A stretch of 64,000 nucleotides of DNA, taken from assembly GCA_964036195.1 (NCBI GenBank), contig OZ038460.1:4343504-4407503 (forward strand). The letters run 5' to 3'. Positions within the stretch are counted from its first letter, which is position 1; the number at the start of each line of letters is the position of its first letter. The notes beneath the pieces are model-generated. The model saw only the letters and a program-made list of their open reading frames with translations. It had not been told where the DNA came from and ran no database searches. The stretch is from Sphaerolaimus hirsutus (lineage: Eukaryota > Nematoda > Chromadorea > Monhysterida > Sphaerolaimidae). This document shows, piece after piece, positions 11,601 through 23,600 of this stretch. A program made the translations under genes and the position numbers.

Positions 11601-14600
11601 AGTCTACTTAAATTTGACTCAACTTCTAACTCAAAAACATTTTCTAATTGTCTAATTTTTGTTTGCCATTGTTAATTATGACACCGCTAATGCCCAGCTC
11701 TTCACACATCTAAGCCGATCACACATCTAAGCCCATCACACATCCATGGGGGTATAGATGTGTGATGGGCTTAGATGTGTGATGAGTAGAATTAGATGTT
11801 TGCCGGGTCTAGATGTGTGATGGGTAGTACTAGATGTTTGCCGGGTCTAGATGTGTGATGGGTAGTACTAGATGTGTGCCGGGTCTAGATGTGTGATGGG
11901 TTTGTGGGTTGACACAGTGTGTGCAGCGCCATCGTGTCACGTGACACTACGATCTATTTGAGTTGCACGACAACTCAAGCACAACTCACAGTGCTGCTCG
12001 CCGCTCTCCCCGCTGGCGCTGCCGGCGGTGCTGCTAATGCCGCTGCCGCTGCCGCCGCTGCCCACCACGCTGCCGCAGTCGCCGCCGGCGCCGCCGTCGC
12101 GCCCAGCCAACGGCCGCATGTCCACCCACGCGTTCGGATTGTCTGCGGCGCTCGTTCGAATTACTTGTCTACTGGGACACTCGGTTTGGATGGGGTCAAA
12201 CTACGTGTTCGGCGGGACTGGCCAAAGTTTTCTGTCCCGCGTAGCATCCCGCTCGGCTCGGCAATCGACAATATCTTCGCCTTTGGTTTGATTCGGGCGA
12301 GCTTTGGATCGCTCCAACGGAGTTGATCATTTACGTTAAATACAGTTATAGACTTTCGGCACGCTAGAATATAGAGTGACTGAGCTCATAATTGAAGTGA
12401 ACTGCGCGCAAAGTTGAAGGCTGAATTTGAAAGTAAATTTTGAAGAAAAAAAACAATTTTTCCGCGCAAAACGAAAATTATGAGCCCGTCGGGGTGAAAA
12501 CTGTTCAAATTGCAAAACAAACAAGTACGGTCGGTCGGTCACCGTTTCAAGATATCCTGTTTGAACTTATCTTTACTTATTGTAGGTTATCTGTCTCATT
12601 TTTGCGTGAGTGCAGAATTCCCGATGTCTGTGGGTCTCATTTTGGGCTCCTTTCTGTGTGGAGACTCCCGAATCCCGACTCACTCTTTTAGTTAATGTGA
12701 CATATAAATATATAAATGTGCTATAAAAGGATACAGGGTGACAACGGAAAATAGCTACCGTATTTCGTCGAAATACCCCTGGGGACTAAATCGCTCAGTC
12801 CCGCACCATGTAAAGTGCAAAGTAAAATGCCAAAGTTCATGCAAAATGTCGAAAGGGTGTGGGGCTGCCGCCTAGTGTCCTGACTCCTGAGGTATTTCTT
12901 GAGGGAATTACTATTTCGTCAGAATTTCTATAAAAGTACAGTATTAAGTACCCACCCACCTTACACGTAAATCAGATGTAAATTTGTTGATATTTCAAAT
13001 TAGATAGCTAAAAGATAGCAAGTCAAATTAGATAGCAGGTAGGTAAAATACACCGAAATTGTGTTGCGAAAAATTATGACAAAATTTATGGCGACAGTTT
13101 CGCCCAACGTAAAATTATTTCCCTGCTCGTGGCGGCTTCAAAATGGTCTGAGACATTTACTATCTCTTTGAGAGAGTTTCCGAGATTATATTTATCAAAC
13201 ATTTTTTTCTAAAGATCACCAGAGTTGTTAAAAGGTACGTACGTTTACTCGAAAAATACGCGTACGCGAGTACGCGGTAAATACATTTACATATACTTTT
13301 CAAAAAAATACCGTACGCACTTGTACGCGTACACTTTCAAAGCGTACGCGTACGGAACATGTATTTATGGAAAATTCAATGTGGGACATATTTATAAAGT
13401 AACTACACTGCTATGTATTGACAGAAGTGGTTCCATTGAATATTTTAGATATGCGGGGGTAGTGCCTTTAAAAATTTCAAAATTCGCAACCAAATCGAAA
13501 TGGTTGTGGAGACAATGGATGTGGTAAACGAGTCGGGAGAACGATGATTTTTATCTCCTAGAAAAAAAAGACCTTGAAAACTATATAATCTGTCATTTGC
13601 TTATAGAAAAACATACGTTGTGCTGTACACGTATGAAAAAGTGCCCACTTTTACACATACTATGAAGAAAAGTAGTCGTTTCTACACTCACAAAAAAGTA
13701 CCCACATTTACGCGTACGTACGAGTAAAAAAAAGTATTTTACGTTTTCTATACTTTTTAGTGAGTAAAAAAAATACTTTACGTTTACATATACTTTTAAA
13801 AAAGTTCAGTAATTCTAACAACTCTGAAGATCACCCATTTTTTCGAATGCTAACTGCACATTCTCACTGCTTGCACGTTCACATCGCGAACGATTTGCCA
13901 CATTTGACATCACACTCATTCCAAGAGGGCGGGGGGTACTTGAAGGGGGGGGGGTATTTGTTCCCGCTCACCCAGGTCTGGGGGTATTTTTAGGGGAGGG
14001 TGAATACGAGGGGATCAATTCAAGGAAATACGATATCTAGGTAAACTCCGGTTACTTTACACCTTGCACGCGTGGTTCCCGCTGGAAGTGCGCCAATGAT
14101 GGTTAACGCGTGCGAGTTTCAGAAAAAGATGACAAAATTGATTGTTGTTATAATGTTGTTCATTAATATATTCACATCGATGAATTTTTTTATTTTTTTT
14201 ACGTAAATTGCATGATTTGAATATCATTGGCACGCTTCCAACACGAGACATAAATCAGTGCGAGGGCAGAGTATCATGTACGCCGAGTATATTTTGTTTC
14301 CGCCAGTGTCAGTTTGGCATTTTGTTATTTATCTGTTTTATCTTGTGGCTTGTTTTTTTCTGACGAATATTGAGCTGAAGCATAGTCGTTAAAACGTATT
14401 TACTTTTACTCGATAAATGCGTATACTCGAGTACAGAGTAAATACGTTTACGTTTCCTCCGAAAAAAAGCTTTGGTACTCGCTTTTACGTATACTTTTTG
14501 AAAGTACTCGAGTACAGAAAACGTATTTTAGATCGTCTTTTATATAGGTTTTTAAACGCATAGAAGGGAAAAAGGGAGAAAATGAGCTAAAAATATGAAA

Positions 14601-17600
14601 AAAATGTTGAAAATGGGTATAGAACCAAAAATATACCTAGTCAAAAATAGCGTAAAATAGGCAAAAAGTTATGAAAATGACTGATTTTAAGCGACATTTC
14701 TCGAAAATTTTGGCGACAGTTCTCAAAAGTACTCACGTTTACGTTTCCTGCAGGGAAAACTACGTTTACTCACGTTTACTCATGAGTGAAAGTTAAAAAA
14801 TGACTTTACATTTTCTGCACTCAAGGGGTGAGTATAAAATAAATACTTTATGTTTACGTATACATTGAAAAAAGTTCAGTACTTTCAACAACTCTGAGCT
14901 GCAGTATTAGAATTAGTGGATATTAGAATGTAAATACCGTATTTCCTCGACATACCCCCATGGGTTTATTTTATAAAGTGAATATTTTGAGGAGGGGGGG
15001 GGGGTAAACGAGGGAGGGGGTATTTCGAGGGGGTTTATCATTTCGTCAGAAATTTTTTTAAAATTCATAATAAAGAATATGCTTTTAAGTACCCAAAACC
15101 GGTAATAAATGTGTCCAAATATTATATACCTATTTGGACATACCAACGTATTTACAAGGTGCGGCTATTTAGACCGACACCTTTGATTTTGAATAACTTG
15201 ACACTAGGTGGTCGGATGAATATCACATTTTAGGTGAACACTAACAACTTAATAGTAAAGGTTTCCACAAAATATGGCTGCGATCGCTTGACTGGTTCCA
15301 GAGTAATTCTAGCAAACGCATAATTGTCACTTTACCAGCACCTTGCTTTACGACCACTTACGCAAGCCCCGCTGAATTTTTTAAGCCTTCGGTAAGGCGG
15401 CTTAGTGACGGGTGTAGACGCATTTAGGCACGCCGCTGCGATAACAAAAACAGGAAAAAACTGATGAGAAAAAATCCTGTTAAGTCGATCCTGTTTGAAC
15501 CCTATCACGAGGTGATGGTTAAGTGACAATTGAGGCGTCCAATTCTAAAAGTCGACAAGTCCAAAATATGAAAATTTCGAGTTAGGCCCGGAAACGTCAT
15601 CTGGGGCTACTTCCGCACATTTTTCATCATTTTCCATAAATTTTTTGACCTCACATGCCCATATGGCATAGTGCCAAATTTGACCTTTTTGGGGAAAAAT
15701 GCAAAAAATTTGGGCAAGAAGTCGACAACTCCACTTAGTTTTGGGCTAAAAGTCGACAAGTCCATCCTGCGCATCCTTTTTTTATGTGAAAAAAACGCAA
15801 GAAATGTGATAAGTCCACTATGGGCACCGATTTCTAAAAGCCGACAAGTACATAAATTTCCCATAAGGGAGGCGCAACGCGGGCGGGAACAAAAATGTTC
15901 TTGCCTGCAAGAAGGCGACAAGTCCATTTCCCTCCCAAAAACAGTTTTGCTCTGACCGAATGGAATTTTATGGACACCCCATTTTTCACATATACGTTGA
16001 GATTAGGGGCTGAAAATTTGACACTTTATTGTCAACATATGGAACTTAATGGAAAGCATGAGAGAGCCAAATTGGACACGCACCACGGGCCTGGAATTGG
16101 GTTTGAAACTTAAAATGCGATTTACTCAAAATCACATTTTGTGGACTTGTCGACTTTTAGAATTAGACGCCTCAATTATGGTTTGCATGAATCACTTGTG
16201 AACGAGTGGAGCTATCGCAGCCATATTTTGAGGGAACTTTTCCTATTTGGTTCTAAATGTTCACCTAAATTTTGATGTTCATACGACCACCCAATGTTAA
16301 GTTATTCAAAATCTAAAGTGTCGGTCTCAATTGCCGCACCCTGTACATCACTACACAAACTAATATATGTGTAGCTCCGATTCAAAGGCCCTACACACGC
16401 TAGTTGACATCGACACCAAATGTCAACTGGTTCCGTTCCCAATTCAAAGCTTGCGTTTAAACGTCGTTCGTCCACTCGTCAGCAAGCTTTGAATCGGGAT
16501 CGGCACCAGTTGACATTTTGTGTCGATGTCAACTAGCGTGTGTGTAGATCTGCAACATGGCAGCAATAATGATGTATTTACATCATTCCAGTCGGGGGTA
16601 TTTCGAGGGGGGGTTAATTAATTCCTAGAGGCCATTTTGAGGGGGTATTTCAAGGGGGGTTTCCGAGGAAATACGGTATACTGATATATCCGAGGCGAAA
16701 ATTATACAGAAACTTTCAAAAAGTCTATCGCGCATTGATTGGCAGAAATCTATTTTTTTAAACCAAACTTTCAACGTGAGAATAGTTAACCATGGCGTAA
16801 ATATGTAGTATACCATCAAAAAACATAAGTACCCCACTCAAAGTTTGCACAAAAATATCTTGGTGAGAGTAGTCCTTTAGCAAGCTGGCACCATGGAAAT
16901 GTGGTGGTGAAAGTCATTTTAAGACACCATGCATGCAGTTTCCTCAATGTTAATATTTATGTAAAGAAAACAATGCCCAGACAAACAATCCACAGCAGAT
17001 TGCACATGGAATAGTACCTTAGTGACAACTCGCTGCCAGCTAGGAGACAACTCGCTGACAAGCAGTTGTTTACACTTGGCAGCGAGTTGTCAGCGTGTGG
17101 CAGCGAGCTGGCAGCGAGTTGTCAGTAAGGGTATTCCCTGTGTTGTTAATAGTACCAAACTTTTTTCAAAGGTATGTGTGTGTAAATGTGAAGTATTTTG
17201 GATTTACCCATTGCCAAAAAAGTGTAAACTTGATATAAAATTTTTTGCCGATCGATACGTAAAAATAACGTAAATGTACATTTGACAAAAATATGTAAAA
17301 TAAGTGTTTTTCAAAATTTGACAAAAGCTAAATTGAAAATTCAAATTTAACAAGTTATTTTTCTTCTCGTACACTCAGTAAAAAAGTATACGTGAAACCG
17401 AGTACCAGTACTTTTTACGAGCAAACATACCGTATATCCTCGAATAAGCCCCCAGGGGCCAGTAATTGAACCATTAATTTTTTCTTTGGGGTTTTTGAGG
17501 GGGTGTTATTCAAGGGGGAGGAGTTATTCAAGGGCGGGGAGTTATTTTTTCCTCAGAAAACTTAAACTTAATTCATTGCATGAATGCATTCTGTCAACTC

Positions 17601-20600
17601 ATGTAATCCAGGTATTTAACAGATCAACAACAACACAAAGGTGTGTATACACCAGAGTTGTTAGAATTACTGAACTTTTTTAAAAAGTATTTGTAAATGT
17701 AAGTATTATTTTTTACTCACCACAAAGTATAGAAAATGTAAAATACTTTTTTTTTACTCGTACTCATGCGTAAATGTGAGTAAAATACTTTTTCCTCAGA
17801 AAAATGTAAAAGCAAGTACTTTTCCCCTGGAACTTTTTACTTTTCCCCTGGAACTTTAAAAGCTACAACTTTTTACATGTGAGAGTGAGTTTTACTCTGG
17901 AAGACATAATAGATGTCGTTTTTAGTGATTATTAAGTATTTTTTAGAAAACTTATATGATTTCTTCAAAATTTTCTCATTGTTGTGATTGTGATTTTAAT
18001 TTTTAGCAACAAAAACAGAAAAATTGAACTTTTCGAACAGAAAATTGTGATTTTAGCAACAAAAATACATTTTATCTGTACGCGTGTACTTTTAAAATGT
18101 ACGCGCAAAAGTGAGTACATTACTTTTTTAAAAGTATATGTAAATGTATTTACCACGTACTCGCGTACGTGTATTTTTATGTAAATGTACGTACATTTTA
18201 ACAACTGTGGGATACACTGCGTACACGCTATGTTACTGCTGTCGCTGCCATACGTTAACGTTGTTTTGTATTTTCATCGATCATTTTTTTAAATTTTGTA
18301 GCATATTTTTTATCCAGAGGGGGAATTACTTAAGAGGGGGGAGGTATTCGAGGGGGAGTTATTTTTTCGTCAGAGTTTTTGAGGGGGGGAGTTATTCAAG
18401 GGGGAGGAGTTATTCGAGGGGGGTCTTATTCGAGGATATCCGAGCTGTTCGAGTAAGAATATTATAGCCGTTCGAGTAAGAGTAAATAACGATGTTTTCG
18501 CACGTATTATTAAGACTATTTTTGCTAAGAACCCTTCTGCTTCCGACTCCAGTTTTTTATCGTGGATTTGGAATCTACATAAAAATAGGATCTTCCGCAC
18601 AAAATTTTCACTTTTATGAATTTTCTTCTTCATTTTAGATCTTAGCAAACTTTACAAATCATGACTGCTCAATTCCATGGTTTATTATAAAAGATAAAAG
18701 AACTTGTGCACTATTTGTTCAAAGTTATGAATTTGTCTGTTATTGTGATATAGGTGTTGGGCAGATTCAAACTGCCGTGGACAGATTAAAACCGTAGATT
18801 GTAAATTCACAATAAAAAATAGGAACAGAATTTTGTTCCTATTGCGGTGTGGGGAGATTTGGTTCTTAAGCGGGAATTAGAGCTCAGCGTCGATTCGACG
18901 TGAAATGATGACGTGAAATGACGTCGTGAAATTAATTACACGAGTGTGGATCATGCTACGGGTCTACAATTTTCTAAGGATAATATATGAATCAATACCT
19001 CAATCGTGTCCAATACTGAGTGTTATCAGCCACAACTAGAGCGAATTGAAAAATTCAATTTTTATCATTTCACGTCATCATCATTTCACGTCACAGTGTC
19101 AGGGAACAACTTGACATTTCACGTCAGACTGCTGCTTGCAATAGTCTGACGTGAAATGTCAAGTTGTTCCCTGCCACTGTGACGTGAAATGATGATGACG
19201 TGGAATGATAAAAATTGAATTTTTCAACTCGCTCTAGTTGTGGCTGATAACACTCAGTATTGGACACGATTAAGGTATTGATTCATATATTATCCTTAGA
19301 AAATTGTAGACCCGTAGCATGATCTACACTCGTGTAATTAATTTCACGACGACATTTCACGTCATCATTTCACGTCGAATCGACGCTGAGCTCTAATTCC
19401 GGCCTTACGCAAAGTGAGTCATAACAATTGTGATATTTGATGATTTTCAAGCGATAGCCAAGACTCACCTTTACACATTATTTACATTTATCCAAAATGC
19501 CCAACAATTATATCTGAGTAAAGTTAGCTTTACATACCATTTATATATATAAATACACCTTCACCTCAAAATTTACCATGAATACCTTTACATTTTTACA
19601 TGACCACAAGAAAAATACATGTTGTCTACAGATAATCTGCTATAATGTTACATTTTCATTCTCAAAGCAAATGCATTTTCTGTCCATGTTCTCATTCGTG
19701 TAAATGTTTACTTACCGTATTTCCTCGAAATACCCCCAGGGGGTTATTTTTTCAGAGTGAGATTTTTGAGGGAGGGGGGGGGGGGGTTAAACGAGGGGGG
19801 TATTTCGAGGGGGGTTCATATTTCGCCAGAAATTTTTAGAAATCCCTTTACTAATTTGTTGTCTGTAAGGTAACAACACAGACGTCGAAGCCGGTATAAA
19901 CCCTGTTCTAACATAACAGTCATTGTTTTAACGTGTGTTCTACGTTTCCCGGATCACAAACCGTAGCTTTTGTCATTTACATTCTCTATACACTTATATT
20001 TGGGGTGGGGGTATTTCGAGGGGGGTGTTTATAAACTCATAGTGTCCATTTTGAGGGGGTATTTCGAGGGGGCTATTTCGAGGGGGGTATATCGAGGAAA
20101 TATGGTATTTAACTCATTTTTTCACATGAAAAACACACTAACACTTGCTTTTCCAAAAATACCAGTATTTGACCAGTCTGACCACCAACGATATTTTGGA
20201 TAAGCATTTTTGAATGATAAAAAAAAACTAGAAAAACATTTTATTGCAGTCAACATGCTCATTTTTGCTCTTTATTCTGCAAATATGTTCAAGGTGCAGA
20301 AATGTTGAGAAATCACAATAGTGTTTATGCCGAGCTGCCAGTGCAAATACTGTGATCTATTCGAGCTGGGAATGACCATATTAACTTTGACTTCAAAGGG
20401 TGCCGAGATGAGACTGAGAGCTCTTGCATTCCGTCTGTACCCCACCGAATGTGATGCAAAAATATCAGGTCCTGATAAATTGACTTCACCCCCTCTTCTA
20501 TGTATTCACCCTGTTGCACCGATAAAAAATCAATTTTCGTATTATTTCGTATGTTCAAGTGAAAAATGGTGAAAAATTGGTGAGGAATAGAACAGCACCA

Positions 20601-23600
20601 ATAGAATGGCAGTTAAAAAATAGAACGGTGCTCTTATATTAGAAGAAATACTGTAACCATCTTTCCCTAACATACCCAGTAATGTTTGCATAATAATAAC
20701 TGAGAACTAGGTTACTCACAGTCACTGCTGTAGCCTTATCTGTGCTCTAAATAAATACCATACTTCCTCCAATTGTAAACATACCCCCCCCCCAATATAA
20801 GGTACCCTCTAATTGAAGTTACAATTCTTCTTGTAAGTGACAAAATTATTAAGAGGCATACCTCCAATAGGGCTGGGTTCCAATAGGATATATTGAAAAC
20901 ATTTACTTTACGCTTTCTGTACTCAGGGTGTGTGTAAAAAAGAAATACCTTAAGTTTATATTTACTTTGAAAAAGTTTGGCACTTTTAACAACTATGATG
21001 GCATCGTTACATGAAAATGCCCGTGGGGTCCAATAAAGTTTCCTCCGTTTTCTTAAAAGTTTATGTTTATACACTTGATGAGCTGTAATTGACCAACTTT
21101 TGTGACATTGTAAAGGTTATTGTTGCATGCAATGCATGGTGCCTATCTATTTATTCACGTATACTTTATAGTGCTATTTGTTCTACAGTTGGTTAAAAAA
21201 AATTTGGGTTAAAAAATAAAATTGACCACCCTGATTGACTAGGTAACGAATTTACCCAAATTGTCACATTTATTTACCTACTTATGTTGTGTTGTTTTGT
21301 GCACACAAATGTCCCAAATTTACAAAAACTTATGTCCCCATCATCTTTGATCACATATTTTTGAGACCCAAATGTTCCTGCCCCTCTGCTATTTTATGCA
21401 CTTGCCGTATTTCCTCGAAATGCCCCCAGGCGGTTTATTATTTCGCCAGCAAAATTTGAGGGCGGCTTATTCGAGGGGATTTATATGTTCTGAAACTCCA
21501 CGTACTCAGACGTAGAAAATTCCAACACTGACAGAGATGTATAAATGTCTGCAACCATTTATGTGTACCTATATACGTATATAAGCCCTGTCATAAGGCA
21601 AAACAGTCATTGTTTTAACATGTGTTCCGCATTACACAGATCACAACTTGTTGTATTTGTCATGTGTTTACATTCTCTTTACACTTAATTTGGATGTGAT
21701 ATTTGGAGGGGGTTTATTATTTCCCCGGCGCGCTCAGACCCGGGGGTATTTCGAGGGGGGTAATTCGAAAAAATACGGTAGTTTCCACCCTGGACCGTAA
21801 AAACCACTCGCCCAAAGAAAGGTATTTCAGAACCGGTGAAATGCTAGTCGACCCTCAGGTCTCATCTGGCACTATCTCCCGCCTATCTAAAGGCGACACA
21901 AGCCAACCTCTAGAGTCGATATTATCCAAGTGCCTGGCGACGTTGACGTCGCCGTTGCGCAACTGCGCCAGCCTGTATTGCAGCGTGCTGGCGGGCACGT
22001 TGTACGCGCGCGCCGCCTGCTTGTTGCTCATGCCCAGCTCCAGCACGGCGCCGGCGGCCGCGCGCAAAGTGCACGCGTCGTAGCGGCGGTAGGTGCCGCG
22101 CGGCTCGCGACATTTCGGTCTGGGGGTGGCCTTCGAGTCGCGTACTCGAGTTGACCGAGATCGGGGTGCGTGTTCACTGACCCGTGGATGATTTAGACAC
22201 ACAGGTCCACGACCCGAGCTTTCAGCGTGGCACGAACACAAAGGCGATATTTTCGAAAAAAATTGCGAAAATACACCTTTAAAACAGGGTTTTTAACGAA
22301 TCGTGTTTGCCCGAACTGGAACTGGGACCTAGGAGCATAGTTCCCTAGGATAGCTCCAACCAGTTGACAATTATCCACACATTCACACGACAAAAATGTT
22401 ACAAATTCCGCGACATGTAACAAGCGTCAACCCAAAATTCAATTCAAGTTAGTGTAGCCAATCAACACCGTGCAGAATTGTTTTTTTTTGTGCACGGCGA
22501 TAAAATTGCGCCATTGGGGTCATGGGATGGCGCCAATCTTCGAAATCCCATTTGGCGCCATGCCAACGTCAACGTGAACATCAATAAGCGGGGGCAGTGA
22601 ACACGGCCCAATTTCACTCGAATCGAGCGATTCGAACGCCGTCCCGGTTGTAGAAGGGAAACGGGTCCGCGTCCATGCCGTTGCCATCGCTCATGTGCGG
22701 GGGCGGCGGCGCGGCCGCGCGGAACATGTCCGCCAGGCCCGTGGTGTCGCTCAGGTCGGGCCACATGCCGCCCGAGCCCGCGTAGCCCCAGTGCGCCGTT
22801 TGATCGTGATTTGGAGTGATTTGACTGGATGGGGGCGGGTGCGGTCCCGATCGGGGGCCGTTCGCAAGTAGTCCTTGGTTGTCTCGATGAACGTTGCCTG
22901 CGGTTGAAAGGAAGTGACCGTTGGAACGACCGGGGTTGACCTTTCGTACGACATGAGTTTTGGGTCGTTTTTATATTGTGAAGATTATACCACGCGATGA
23001 TTGATATCACGCGCAATTCTGAAGACAATCGTTGAAAATGTTACAAAAACAGGAAAATAGCACACAAATAGTTGACACATGTGTATTTATCAACTGGTCT
23101 GTGTCAACTCAGATTTCGGCATTGCGGCATGTACATGCAAAAAATATATTACGGCAAGTGCATTGGAAGATCGCTCTGCGACGCAAGCCGAAACCCGAGT
23201 CGACACAGACCAGTTGACGCACATGTGTCAACTGTCAACTGTCAACTAGTGTGCTGGCCACCATAATCCTCCCCCCAAAACCAATCATCGACTTACGTTG
23301 ATGCGTGGGCAAGGCGTCGTTGGCGCGCTGGTCCGACTGCCGCAGGTTGATCAGCAGTATGGCGGCGCGCAGGTCCGCCTGCGCCTGGGGGCAGTCCCAG
23401 ACCCTGTAAAATGCCCTGTAAAATGTAAAATGTCATGCAAAGTGTCAAAAGTCACGTAAAATGCCCTGCAAAATGGCAACCGAGTTACCATTTTGCAGGG
23501 CATTTTACATGACTTTTGACACTTTGCGTGACATTTTACATTTTACAGGGCATTTTACAGGGTCCGGGACTGGCACCTGGGCGGCCACGCTGTCGGCGGC

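Larger units (their letters stand above)
14937..16676. mobile_element. TA-type CCGTATTTCC element carrying two nested insertions
   Basis: CCGTATTTCCTCGACATACC at the left and GAGGAAATACGG at the right, each bordered by TA. Interrupted by 15158-16342 and 16386-16550. Interior arms are GGGGGTATTTCGAGG words. Confidence 0.75.
12143..21907 (-). other. 9.8-kb psq gene intron, filled with nested elements
   Basis: Separates psq motif 1 from the linker exon. Donor TAGAG/GTTGGC, acceptor CGCCGCAG. No exon-like GC-rich frame was recognised inside; the content is the elements listed separately between 12.7 and 21.8 kb. Confidence 0.6.

Noticed and set aside
12028-12326. Ala/Pro-rich frames on the plus strand
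   Set aside because: Antisense of the Gly/Ser-rich psq linker exon 11990-12142, whose phase fits its neighbours.
22462-23028. 188-codon open frame on the minus strand
   Set aside because: Shadow of the psq exon 22618-22897 in a different frame; Arg/Pro-rich by GC bias.
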